Positions 40,427 through 48,441 of a stretch of 64,000 nucleotides of DNA are shown piece by piece; position 1 is the stretch's first letter; every line of letters starts with the position of its first letter. The DNA comes from Pimelobacter simplex. GTDB taxonomy: Bacteria; Actinomycetota; Actinomycetes; Propionibacteriales; Nocardioidaceae. The notes under the pieces are model-generated. The model was not told the origin of the DNA, did no database searches, and was given only the letters and a program-made list of their open reading frames with translations. The stretch is from assembly GCF_024662235.1 (NCBI RefSeq), contig NZ_CP096276.1:3038001-3102000 (forward strand), read 5' to 3'. Both the position numbers and the translations under genes were made by a program.

Positions 40427-40963
40427 CTAGTTGGGCACGCGGGGCCCGCGCAGACCCGCTCGCTGGACCACCCGCTGGATGGCGAGGTCGCGGTCGTCGG
40501 GCCGCCCGACGTACCGGATGTCGCGCAGCCCCTGCTCCTGGGCGGCGGACTCGAAGCAGAAGTGCCCGAAGCCGAGCATCCGGCCGTGGAGCGGCTTCTT
40601 GACCGAGATGTCGAGGATCCGGCTCAGGGGCATGGTGGCCAGGCTCTGGGAGAGCACCCCGTGGACCCGGAAGACGCGCATGTTGGTGATCACGAAGCGG
40701 TCGCGCAGGACGGCGAGCCAGCCCCAGCCGGCGTGGAGCATGAGTCCGGCCGCGACGATGATGAGGAACCAGGCGACCTGGACCGAGACGAACCAGCTGC
40801 AGACCAGCAGCACGAGCGAGAGCGCCAGCTCGAGCGCGGGGCGGGTGTAGGCGAACCAGTGGTGGACCACCTCGTCGACGACGACCTCGCCCTCCTCGCG
40901 GAGCAGGTGCTTGCCGATCTTGGGATCGCCGAGCCAGCCCAGCAGGTCGGAGACGAACGCCAT
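40427..40963 (-). CDS. PH domain-containing membrane protein
   Basis: 178 residues. Two transmembrane helices near residues 44-62 and 64-86 are followed by a bacterial PH-like domain (bPH2 type) beginning LAVLRDRFVITNMRVFRVHGVLSQ (quoted in part), with MPLSRILDISVKKP and a C-terminal arginine-rich tail. Proteins of this YdbS-like type sit in the membrane; molecular function unknown. It follows a 56-residue membrane protein gene with 13 nt between them. Confidence 0.85.
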   Translation of the reverse strand: MAFVSDLLGWLGDPKIGKHLLREEGEVVVDEVVHHWFAYTRPALELALSLVLLVCSWFVSVQVAWFLIIVAAGLMLHAGWGWLAVLRDRFVITNMRVFRVHGVLSQSLATMPLSRILDISVKKPLHGRMLGFGHFCFESAAQEQGLRDIRYVGRPDDRDLAIQRVVQRAGLRGPRVPN

Positions 40964-40976
40964 GGCAGGCGTCCCG

Positions 40977-41147
40977 TCAGTCCATCGCGCCGACGAAGTC
41001 GATGACGCCCTTGAAGGCCTGCGTGGCGAGGTCCCAGCCGCCGCCGGCGGCTTCCTTCGACGTGGTCGCCAGGCCCGAGGGGTCGGTGAACATCCAGAAG
41101 CCGAGGAACACGATCACGACGACACCGATGAGCTTCTTGGCGTCCAT
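40977..41147 (-). CDS. Small membrane protein
   Basis: 56 residues: MDAKKLIG, one transmembrane helix (about residues 6-22), then a short amphipathic tail WDLATQAFKGVIDFVGAMD. Probably co-transcribed with the PH-domain gene. No family recognised. Confidence 0.6.
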   Translation of the reverse strand: MDAKKLIGVVVIVFLGFWMFTDPSGLATTSKEAAGGGWDLATQAFKGVIDFVGAMD

Positions 41148-41250
41148 GTGCGGGTGTCTCCATCCTGGGTACGAGCGTGCCGAGGCGGCACAGGTCGACA
41201 CATTCGTACCAAAGACCCCACCGGTCACACGGGAGGCGCGCCCGGGGGCG

Positions 41251-42717
41251 TCAGGCGCAGGCGTGGGTGAGGCCGTTGGCCGGCGTCGCGGCCGGGGCCT
41301 GCCCGCCGCGGAGCCAGGCGTCGAAGAAGCCGCTCAGGTCCGCGCCGTGGACCTGGGTGGCGAGCGCCTCGAACTGCTCGACGGTGGCGTTGCCGCCGCG
41401 GTGGTCGCGGACCCAGGTCCGCAGCAGGGTGGTGAGCTGGGCCGGGCCGATCACGTTGCGCAGGGCGGCGATGACCATGGCGCCGCGGTCGTAGACGGCG
41501 TCGTCGAAGACCCGGGCCGCGCCCGGGTTCGAGATGTCGAGGCGCCAGAACGAGCCGGTGCTGTCGCAGGTGGCGTCCCAGCGGTCGTCGAGCCAGGAGG
41601 CGACGCTCGGGCCGCCGTGCGCGGCGGCGTACTCGACCTCGAGGTACGACGCGAAGCCCTCGTTGAGCCAGATGTCGCGCCAGCGCCGCACCGCCACGCT
41701 GTCGCCGAACCACTGGTGGGCGAGCTCGTGGACCATCACGCTCGGGTAGATCCACGAGCCGTAGGTCGGGCGGGTCTGGTTCTCCAGCGCGAAGCCCACG
41801 TCGAGCCCGGTGACCAGACCGCCGGTCGAGCCGAAGGGGTAGGTGCCGAGGCGGCGCTGGAGCCAGTCGGTCATCCCCGCCGTACGCCGCAGCATCCGCA
41901 CCGACTGCGCGCGCAGGGCGGCCGGGAGCTGCTTCGAGACCGCGTTGTAGAACGGGATGCCCGCCGCCGAGCGGCCCTTCTCGACCACGAAGTCACCGGC
42001 CGCGAAGAACGCCAGGTAGGTCGCCATCGGGTCCGTCATCCGCCAGTGGGTCGTCGCCCGGGCGCCGGAGACCTTGCGCGCCACCCGGCGGCCGTTGCTG
42101 ATGACCTGCTTGCCGCGCGGCGCGGTCACCCGGATGTCGAAGGTCGCCTTGTCGGAGGGGTGGTCGTTGGACGGGAACCACCACGGCGCCATGTGCGGCT
42201 GGTTCATCGCGACGACCTCGCGCCGGTCGGCCAGCCAGTTGCGCTCACCGGCGTAGCCGACGGCGCCGGGGCGCCCGGCGTAGGTCACCACGACCTGGAA
42301 CCGGCTGCCCTGGGCGATCGGGCGCTTCGGGACGATGCGCAGCTCGTGCTTGCTCGGCTTGCGGAAGCGCGCCGGCCGCCCGTCGACCGTGACCGCGGTG
42401 ACCGGCAGCAGCAGGTCGAGCGAGAAGGACTTGAGGTCGGCGGTCGCGACCATCGTCGCGGCCGTGCGCCCGGTCAGCCGGCCCGAGGCGAAGTCGTAGG
42501 CGACCCGGACGTCGTAGTGGCGCGCGTCGGTGCCGCCGTTGCCGTCGAGCGGCCAGTACGGGTCGCCGCCGCGGTCGGAGCCGGCGCTCGGCGTACCGGC
42601 CGCGGCAGACCCGGCAGACCCGGCGGGCCCGGCAGGCTCGGCCTGGGCCGCGGGCACCGCCGCGAGGCCGGGCAGGCAGAGGACGAGCAGGAGCACCAGC
42701 AGGATCCGATTGCGCAC
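41251..42717 (-). CDS. Secreted M1 family metallopeptidase
   Basis: 488 residues from a GTG at 42717. Signal peptide LLVLLLVLCLPGLAAVPAAQA, then an N-terminal beta domain and a thermolysin-like domain with HELAHQWFG and WLNEGFASYLE, i.e. the zinc motif HExxH-x18-E (near residue 328). The substrate-binding GxMEN loop of aminopeptidase N appears as FALENQTRP. The C-terminal ARM-like domain of full PepN is missing, which is common in shorter secreted members. It diverges from the RIO kinase gene. Confidence 0.9.
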   Translation of the reverse strand: MRNRILLVLLLVLCLPGLAAVPAAQAEPAGPAGSAGSAAAGTPSAGSDRGGDPYWPLDGNGGTDARHYDVRVAYDFASGRLTGRTAATMVATADLKSFSLDLLLPVTAVTVDGRPARFRKPSKHELRIVPKRPIAQGSRFQVVVTYAGRPGAVGYAGERNWLADRREVVAMNQPHMAPWWFPSNDHPSDKATFDIRVTAPRGKQVISNGRRVARKVSGARATTHWRMTDPMATYLAFFAAGDFVVEKGRSAAGIPFYNAVSKQLPAALRAQSVRMLRRTAGMTDWLQRRLGTYPFGSTGGLVTGLDVGFALENQTRPTYGSWIYPSVMVHELAHQWFGDSVAVRRWRDIWLNEGFASYLEVEYAAAHGGPSVASWLDDRWDATCDSTGSFWRLDISNPGAARVFDDAVYDRGAMVIAALRNVIGPAQLTTLLRTWVRDHRGGNATVEQFEALATQVHGADLSGFFDAWLRGGQAPAATPANGLTHACA

Positions 42718-42723
42718 CGACTC

Positions 42724-42729
42724 AACCTA
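42724..42729 (-). promoter_or_regulatory. -10 box of the M1 peptidase gene, leaderless type
   Basis: TAGGTT on the minus strand lies 6 nt before the GTG at 42717. Confidence 0.55.
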
Positions 42730-42736
42730 TGTCGCC

Positions 42737-42763
42737 GGAAAATCGGTTGCCACCCGATTCTCC
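42737..42763. promoter_or_regulatory. Inverted repeat in the divergent peptidase/RIO-kinase region
   Basis: GGAAAATCGG and CCGATTCTCC pair 9 of 10 around a 7-nt spacer. It is locally AT-rich and placed between the two divergent start sites. Candidate operator. Confidence 0.4.
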
Positions 42764-42826
42764 GATCCGGCACGCTGGGCCGGTTCCGTCCGCGACCACC
42801 GCGGACCCCCTCGAGAGGAGCGTGAC

Positions 42827-42919
42827 ATGTCGATCGCTGTCGTCGGCCTGCCCTCAGTCCGCAACCTCCTCTCGACCTCAAGGAACCACCGTGTCCCAGG
42901 AGCACTCCTCCACCCCTGA
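42827..42919 (+). CDS. Small upstream ORF overlapping the RIO kinase start
   Basis: 30 codons (MSIAVVGLPSVRNLLSTSRN then ten more), ATG preceded by GAGAGGAG at 42813-42820 with ideal spacing. The ORF ends 29 nt after the GTG of the next gene, in another frame. Its ribosome-binding site is much better than that of the kinase, so it may couple or gate kinase translation. The peptide has no recognised family. Confidence 0.5.
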   Translation: MSIAVVGLPSVRNLLSTSRNHRVPGALLHP

Positions 42920-43775
42920 TCTCAGCGCAGATCTCAGCGCAGATCTCTCGGACCTCGACGCCCGCTTCGTCTTCGACTACCAGGCGTACGACGACCTGGC
43001 CACCGGCCAGCGCTGGTCCACCTGGCTCTCCGTCGAGCCGCTCTCCCGCGGCCCCGAGCCCCGCCCCGACTGGGTCGTCACGTCCCAGGGCGCGATCGAC
43101 ACCGAGCTCGGCATCCTCAAGACCGGCAAGGAAGCCGACGTCTTCCTGCTCGACCGCAGCGACCCGCACGACCCCGCGCAGTCGGTGGTGATGGCGGCCA
43201 AGCGCTACCGCTCGACCGAGCACCGCACGTTCCACCGCTCGGCGACCTACACCGAGGGCCGCAGCATGCGCCGCTCCCGCGACGAGCGGGCACTCAAGCG
43301 CAAGAGCACCTTCGGGCGCGAGGTCGCCGCCGGCGAGTGGGCGGTCTCGGAGTGGACGGCGCTCAACCGCTGCTGGTCGCTCGGCCTGCCGGTCCCCTAT
43401 CCGGTCCAGGTCGACGGCACCGAGATCCTCATGGAGTGGATCGCCGGCGCCGACGGCGAGACCGCGCCGCGGCTCGCCCAGACCCGGCCGGAGCCGGCCC
43501 TGCTCGCGTCGTACTACGAGCAGCTGCGCGAGGCGATGCTGACGCTCGTGCAGTCCGGGCTGGTCCACGGCGACCTGTCGCCGTACAACATCCTGGCGGC
43601 GGACGAGCGGCTCGTGATCATCGACCTGCCCCAGCTCGTCGACCTGGTCGGCAACGCCCAGGGCTTCGACTTCCTGCTGCGCGACTGCACCAACATCTGC
43701 ACGTGGTTCGCGCGACGGGGGCTGGAGGTCGATCCGCAGGAGCTGTTCGGCGAGCTGATGGCGCACGCGTTCTAG
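42891..43775 (+). CDS. RIO-type serine/threonine protein kinase
   Basis: 294 residues, GTG start with AAGGAA upstream. The RIO1-like fold lacks the usual activation segment. ILKTGKEADVFLL is the nucleotide loop, AAKRYRST carries the phosphate-binding lysine, HGDLSPYNIL the catalytic loop and IIDLPQLVD the metal-binding Asp. The N-terminus contains a duplicated 12-nt unit giving SADLSADLSDLD. Bacterial RIO kinases are scarcely characterised. Convergent with the TauE/SafE gene 9 nt away. Confidence 0.9.
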   Translation: MSQEHSSTPDLSADLSADLSDLDARFVFDYQAYDDLATGQRWSTWLSVEPLSRGPEPRPDWVVTSQGAIDTELGILKTGKEADVFLLDRSDPHDPAQSVVMAAKRYRSTEHRTFHRSATYTEGRSMRRSRDERALKRKSTFGREVAAGEWAVSEWTALNRCWSLGLPVPYPVQVDGTEILMEWIAGADGETAPRLAQTRPEPALLASYYEQLREAMLTLVQSGLVHGDLSPYNILAADERLVIIDLPQLVDLVGNAQGFDFLLRDCTNICTWFARRGLEVDPQELFGELMAHAF

Positions 43776-43784
43776 GGGCGCGGG

Positions 43785-44525
43785 TCAGAACGCCGCTCCG
43801 GCCAGGGCGCCGACGCCGCTGAGCAGGACGAGCGCGATCGTCAGCAGGTCGAACCGCCGGGCGTCCAGGCGCCCGGCCAGGGCCAGACCGACGGCGTTGC
43901 CGACGAGCCCGGCGAGGAGCCAGCCCGCGGTCGTCGCGGTGACCGGCAGCACGAACGCGCTGCTGGTCACCGCGAGCGCGGCCAGCGTGAGGCAGTTGCC
44001 CACCGCGAAGAACACGCTCAGGTCGGCGAGCCGAGTCCGGACCGTCGCGCCGCTGCGGGCCAGCAGCACCGCGGGCGGGATGCCGTTGAGGCTCGTCGTG
44101 ATCCCCATCAGGCCGCTGCAGGCGCCGGTGAGCGCGGTGGCAGGCGCGGAGACGCCCGGGTGGTCCGCGGGCACCTCGCGGGCGGCGAGGAGGTAGAGCC
44201 CGCTCGCCAGCACGAGGACGCCGGCCGCCACCTCCAGCGCGTGCTGCGGCACCACCCGCGTGGTGACCACGCCCAGCGCGATGCCGGGGACCGAGCCCGC
44301 GACCAGCACCGCCGTCCGCCGTACGTCGACGTCGGCGCGCAGCGCCACCACCGAGGGCAGCCGGGTCACGATCGCCAGCACCAGGTTGAGCGCCACCGCC
44401 TCCGGCAGCGGTACGCCGAGCAGGAGCAGCACCGGGAGGAAGAGCAACGAGCTGGCGAACCCGACGAGGCCGCCCACGGCGTACGCGAGGAAGGCGCCGG
44501 CCGCGCCGACGACGAGCGTCACCAT
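43785..44525 (-). CDS. Sulfite exporter TauE/SafE family protein
   Basis: 246 residues, eight hydrophobic helices in the two-fold TSUP pattern. Markers are VGGLVGFASSLLFLPVLLLLG near the start (in part) and ALTGACSGLMGITTSLNGIPPA in the second repeat (in part). TSUP proteins export sulfite, sulfoacetate or related anions. Divergent from the substrate-binding lipoprotein gene; together with a nearby sulfatase-like enzyme this hints at release of sulfur anions, which is inference. Confidence 0.88.
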   Translation of the reverse strand: MVTLVVGAAGAFLAYAVGGLVGFASSLLFLPVLLLLGVPLPEAVALNLVLAIVTRLPSVVALRADVDVRRTAVLVAGSVPGIALGVVTTRVVPQHALEVAAGVLVLASGLYLLAAREVPADHPGVSAPATALTGACSGLMGITTSLNGIPPAVLLARSGATVRTRLADLSVFFAVGNCLTLAALAVTSSAFVLPVTATTAGWLLAGLVGNAVGLALAGRLDARRFDLLTIALVLLSGVGALAGAAF

Positions 44526-44532
44526 GCGGCGG

Positions 44533-44538
44533 ACGCTA
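44533..44538 (-). promoter_or_regulatory. -10 box of the TauE/SafE gene, leaderless type
   Basis: TAGCGT on the minus strand lies 7 nt before the ATG at 44525. Confidence 0.5.
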
Positions 44539-44614
44539 GGGGCGCCCGACCGGCCGTCCTGGCGTGCTTCCCGGTGAGCGGGATCGCTCGACGAGGCTCC
44601 GCGCCCGGCGCTCC

Positions 44615-44663
44615 TAGCGTGACGCGCAACACACCTCCGGACGCCGGCTCTCGGCGCTCCGGA
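44615..44663 (+). promoter_or_regulatory. -10 box and 5'-leader hairpin of the solute-binding-protein gene
   Basis: TAGCGT (44615-44620) precedes a leader of about 60 nt containing an 11-bp hairpin with one bulge (TCCGGACGCCG 44636-44646 with 44652-44663), just upstream of GGAGGA at 44674. The leadered arrangement contrasts with the leaderless neighbours. Confidence 0.45.
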
Positions 44664-44682
44664 CGAACCCTCTGGAGGATCT

Positions 44683-46299
44683 GTGAGGAACCGCATCACG
44701 ACACGGAGCCGGGTCGCCGTCGCTCTCCTGGCGACCACGCTGCTGGCCGCCGGATGCGCCGGCTCGGGCGGCTCGGACGGCGAGAGCGACTCGTCGTCGA
44801 AGAGCAAGGAGGAGATCTATGCGGCCGGCGTGGTCGGCGACCAGAAGGACGCGGGCGACCCGGTCGACGGCGGCACGCTGACGCTCGCCGACTACTCCGA
44901 GGCTCGCAGCCTCGACCCCACCAAGACCATTCCGAACGGCGCGTCTGGCGGCAACGCCCTCGCTGCCGTCTACGACGTCCTGATGCGCTACGACCAGCCG
45001 ACGAACAAGTTCGAACCCTGGCTCGCGAAGTCGCTCACCAGCGACGACAACATCACGTGGACCCTGACCCTTCGCGACGGCGTGACGTTCTCGGACGGCA
45101 CCCCGCTCGACGCCAACGCGGTCGTGGGCAGCCTCGGCTACTACATGCAGAACGCCGGTTTCAACACGCTCCTCCTGGCCACCAACATCAAGTCGATGAA
45201 GCCCGAAGGCACCGGAACCGTGGTGTTCACGCTCAACCAGCCGTGGATCACGTTCCCGAACATGCTGGCCAGCGGCCCGGGCATGATCATGGCGCCCGCG
45301 GCCTACCAGGGTGGTCCCGACAAGTTCCGGCCCATCGGCGCGGGCCCCTTCGTGCTGAAGGACTACCAGCCGGCCGAGGAGCTCGTGCTCGACGCGAACG
45401 CCCAGTACTGGGGCGGCAAGCCGCATCTGGAGTCGGTGCGCTTCGTCTGGCTCGGCAGTGACGACGACCGGCTCAAGTCGCTCGCCGACGGCTCGGTCGA
45501 CCTCACCAGCATCCGCGCGCCGCAGACGCTGGAGAAGGCCCGCAAGGACGGCTTCGCCGGCATCATGGCGCCCAGCGGCCTCGGCAGCCTCTACTGGCTG
45601 AACAACCGCGAGGGGCGCGCGGCGTCCGACGTACGAGTGCGCCAGGCGATCAACTACGCCATCGATCCCCAGGTGCTCACCGACCGGGTCAGCGGCGGGG
45701 CGGGGCTGCCCGGCCGCAACATCTACTCACCGAGCGCGCCCTACTTCGCCGACGTGAAGACCGCGGACTACGACCCCGAGAAGGCCAAGGAGCTCCTGAA
45801 GGCCGCCAAGGCCGACGGCTACGACGGCACGCTGAACTACATCGGGCAGTCGGACCAGGCCTCTCAGACCCAGGCTGTGACCGTGCAGGCCATGCTCGAG
45901 GCCGTCGGATTCACCGTGAAGACCGACCTGCTCCGCAACATCGCCGACCAGATCCAGCGGATCTACGTCACACACGACTACGACCTCGCCGTCGCCGCGA
46001 TGAGCATCCCTGACGAGGACCCGTACTCGCGCCTTGCCACGGGCCTCCAGAGCAAGTCGCCGCAGAACCCGTCGGGCTACGCCAACCCCGAGATGGACGT
46101 GCTGATCGCGCAGCTCCAGGGCGCTTCCGGCAGTGAGGCCACCGCCATCCTGAAGCAGATCAACGAGCTGTGGCAGGAGACGATCCCGGGCGTGGCGATC
46201 AGCTCCGGCGCGTTCTTCAACCCCTGGAACGACGACGTGCACGGTGTCGACGCCAGCTCCGAGGGCCTGCTGCTCCTGGGCAAGGCCTGGAAGAGCTGA
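44683..46299 (+). CDS. ABC transporter solute-binding lipoprotein, family 5
   Basis: 538 residues, GTG start close behind GGAGGA. Signal peptide with lipobox LAAGC, then a peptide/nickel-type (SBP_bac_5) binding domain: GGTLTLADYSEARSLDPTKT at the start, WTLTLRDGVTFSDGTPLDA, and RQAINYAIDPQVL in the second lobe. Family 5 proteins bind peptides, opines, glycosides and other bulky amphiphiles. The matching permease and ATPase genes are 4-9 kb away (49845-53616), separated by TetR, MBL and amidase genes, so this is probably the receptor of that importer. Confidence 0.92.
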   Translation: MRNRITTRSRVAVALLATTLLAAGCAGSGGSDGESDSSSKSKEEIYAAGVVGDQKDAGDPVDGGTLTLADYSEARSLDPTKTIPNGASGGNALAAVYDVLMRYDQPTNKFEPWLAKSLTSDDNITWTLTLRDGVTFSDGTPLDANAVVGSLGYYMQNAGFNTLLLATNIKSMKPEGTGTVVFTLNQPWITFPNMLASGPGMIMAPAAYQGGPDKFRPIGAGPFVLKDYQPAEELVLDANAQYWGGKPHLESVRFVWLGSDDDRLKSLADGSVDLTSIRAPQTLEKARKDGFAGIMAPSGLGSLYWLNNREGRAASDVRVRQAINYAIDPQVLTDRVSGGAGLPGRNIYSPSAPYFADVKTADYDPEKAKELLKAAKADGYDGTLNYIGQSDQASQTQAVTVQAMLEAVGFTVKTDLLRNIADQIQRIYVTHDYDLAVAAMSIPDEDPYSRLATGLQSKSPQNPSGYANPEMDVLIAQLQGASGSEATAILKQINELWQETIPGVAISSGAFFNPWNDDVHGVDASSEGLLLLGKAWKS

Positions 46300-46316
46300 C
46301 TTCTCTGCGATCGTGA

Positions 46317-46345
46317 GCCCCGCACGCCCGGACGGCGTGCGGGGC
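46317..46345. terminator. Bidirectional terminator
   Basis: A perfect 12-bp stem (GCCCCGCACGCC and complement) with a 5-nt loop lies between the convergent solute-binding-protein and TetR genes. Confidence 0.75.
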
Positions 46346-46363
46346 CCGCGGCATGTCCGCTGC

Positions 46364-47056
46364 CTACCGCGTGACCGCAGCCAGTCCGGCGCCGACCTCG
46401 GGTGCACTCGGCGCGACAGGGCGGAGCAGCAGACTGGCCATCATGGCGAGCACTTCGTCGCACACGGCCGGCAGCTCCCCGAGGGCCGACGTCCCCAACC
46501 GCTCCTGCTCGGCCAGGATCCGCAACGATGCCTGCGCGGCCCATTCCATTCGCCGCGCGAAGAGCGCTCCCGACTGCTCGGGCACCAGGCCGCGCAGCTC
46601 ACGGTAGGCGTCACCCATCAGCACCGGCTCGACGTGCGCCGCGCGCCAGAGGGCCAGCAACGAAGGCTCGTCCACGCAGCGCGACAAGAACCGCAGGTAG
46701 GACGACGTGCCCCCCGCACTCCGCAGCAGGCCGGCGAGAGGAAGCACGAAGTAGCCCAAGAGCTCCCGCGCCCGGCCCTCCTGGGTCGCAGGGTGAGCGA
46801 TCCCGGCAGACATCAGGCGCGCGCGCAGCACCCCGACCTGCTCCGAGCGGGCTCCGATGATCGCCTGGACCAGGACTTCGCGAGAGCCGAAGTGGTACTG
46901 GGCCGCGGAGTTGTTGCGCTGCCCGGCCGCCTGGGACACCTCCCGGAGCGGGACCGCGAAGATTCCGCGCTCGGCGAGCAACCGCTCCGCGGCATCGATC
47001 AGCGCAGTGCGTGTGTCGGCCCGGCGTCCGATCGGTCCCGGTGGTTCGGAGTGCAC
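46364..47056 (-). CDS. TetR family transcriptional regulator
   Basis: 230 residues, GTG start. N-terminal helix-turn-helix TRTALIDAAERLLAERG, then REVSQAAGQRNNSAAQYHFG with the recognition helix, and VLVQAIIG. The C-terminal ligand domain is unclassified. Divergent from the MBL gene over 65 bp of unusually AT-rich DNA with a palindrome, so it very likely represses that gene and itself. It may also sense the substrate of the importer cluster. Confidence 0.9.
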   Translation of the reverse strand: MHSEPPGPIGRRADTRTALIDAAERLLAERGIFAVPLREVSQAAGQRNNSAAQYHFGSREVLVQAIIGARSEQVGVLRARLMSAGIAHPATQEGRARELLGYFVLPLAGLLRSAGGTSSYLRFLSRCVDEPSLLALWRAAHVEPVLMGDAYRELRGLVPEQSGALFARRMEWAAQASLRILAEQERLGTSALGELPAVCDEVLAMMASLLLRPVAPSAPEVGAGLAAVTR

Positions 47057-47078
47057 GTTGACGAGGATAAGACATCTC

Positions 47079-47094
47079 TCTTAAATCGTTAAGA
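47079..47094. promoter_or_regulatory. Palindromic operator candidate between tetR and the MBL gene
   Basis: TCTTAA and TTAAGA are perfect arms around ATCG. Flanking repeats TAAGACATC (47069-47077) and TTAAGACAGATC (47089-47100) suggest a second half-site. The region is far more AT-rich than its surroundings. Confidence 0.6.
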
Positions 47095-47121
47095 CAGATC
47101 ATTTAACACCCCGGAGGCACC

Positions 47122-48393
47122 ATGTCCTTTCCCTCGCAGCAACAGGCGGCCGCCCGCGCGGCCTTCGGCCGTTTCAACCCCGACCAGGCGCTGCAGATCT
47201 TCGACCGCACGGTCGGCTCGGGCCACCCGTCCGGGGTCATCGAGGTGGCCCCACGGACCTGGTGGATCCAGCCCGGCATGGTCAACGTCTGTCTCTTCGA
47301 GACCGACGCCGGCCTGGTGCTCGTGGACGCGGGCTGTGCCGGCGATGGACCTGAGCTGCTGCGGGTCGTGCGCTCCCTGAGCGACCAGCCGCTGCGCGCG
47401 GTCGTCTACACCCATGGCCACTGTGACCATGCCTTCGGCCTGTGGGCCTTCCTTGAAGCCGGCGAGACGCCGGAGATCTACGCGCACCGCAACCTGCCGG
47501 CGCACTTCGACCGGTACCTCAAGACCGCGGGCCTCAATGCGCGGATCAACGGCCAGCGGGCAGGCGTCGACGGCACGCGTTGGCTGGAGGACCCGGCGAC
47601 CGCGGCGTGGCCGACGCAGACCTACGACGACGTCCTCGAGATCGAGGTGGGCGGAGAGCAGTTCGTCCTCCACCACGGCATGGGCGAGACCGACGACGCC
47701 ACGTGGGTCTGGGCTCCCGAGCGCCGGGTGATCGCCGCCGGCGACCTGGTGACCGGCTATCTCCCGAACGCGGGCAACCCCCGCAAGGTCCAGCGGTACG
47801 CCGAGGAGTGGGCAGACGCCGCCGACCAGATGGCGAACCTCGATCCGGTCGCGATCGTCACCGGGCACGGCGAGCCGGTCGTCGGCACCGACGCGATCCG
47901 CGACGAGCTGGGTGCCCTTGCCCGTTACCTGCGCGTCATCGTCGACCACGCACTGGCCGGGCTCAACGCGGGAGTACTGCCAGACCACATCGTCGAGTCC
48001 CTGGTCATTCCACTTGAGCTCCGCGACCATCCGCGGTTGCCCGCCCTCTACGACCAGCCCGAGTTCATCTGCCGCAACGTGATCCGCCGCTACAGCGGCT
48101 GGTGGGACGGCTATCCGTCCCACCTGCTGCCCGCGCCACAGGAGACGCAGGCTCGTGAGATCGCTCGGCTCGCCGGCGGCACCGCCGCACTCGTCGCCCG
48201 CGCGAACGAGCTCACGGCCACCGACCCCCGCCTCGCGGGTCACCTGGCCGAGTGGGCCTTCCTTGCCGACCGTGAGGACCCTGACGCCCAGGAGTGCTAT
48301 CGCCGGGTGTTCGAGGACCGCGCCCTTCGCTCCCCCGGACTGATGGCACAGGTGAACCTGCGCGTCAGCGCCCGTTGGGTCGACGGCTCCTGA
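47122..48393 (+). CDS. MBL-fold hydrolase, alkylsulfatase-like
   Basis: 423 residues, ATG with CGGAGG upstream. The metallo-beta-lactamase core has THGHCDHAFG (zinc ligands near residues 97-102) and HHGMGETDDATW, with VTGHGEPVV as a later ligand. The C-terminal part (RRYSGWWDGYPSHLLP, then AREIARLAGG) matches the dimerisation domain of type III alkylsulfatases such as SdsA1. The SCP2-like third domain of those enzymes is absent. It may cleave a sulfate ester; a different ester or lactone is possible. Confidence 0.82.
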   Translation: MSFPSQQQAAARAAFGRFNPDQALQIFDRTVGSGHPSGVIEVAPRTWWIQPGMVNVCLFETDAGLVLVDAGCAGDGPELLRVVRSLSDQPLRAVVYTHGHCDHAFGLWAFLEAGETPEIYAHRNLPAHFDRYLKTAGLNARINGQRAGVDGTRWLEDPATAAWPTQTYDDVLEIEVGGEQFVLHHGMGETDDATWVWAPERRVIAAGDLVTGYLPNAGNPRKVQRYAEEWADAADQMANLDPVAIVTGHGEPVVGTDAIRDELGALARYLRVIVDHALAGLNAGVLPDHIVESLVIPLELRDHPRLPALYDQPEFICRNVIRRYSGWWDGYPSHLLPAPQETQAREIARLAGGTAALVARANELTATDPRLAGHLAEWAFLADREDPDAQECYRRVFEDRALRSPGLMAQVNLRVSARWVDGS

Positions 48394-48401
48394 GCCGATC
48401 A

Positions 48402-48436
48402 GTGCCCGCGTCATCGCTCGGCGGTGGCGCGGGCAC
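48402..48436. terminator. Bidirectional terminator candidate
   Basis: GTGCCCGCG and CGCGGGCAC are perfect 9-bp arms with a 17-nt loop. They fill the 48-bp space between the convergent MBL and amidase genes. Confidence 0.55.
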
Positions 48437-48441
48437 CGTCA

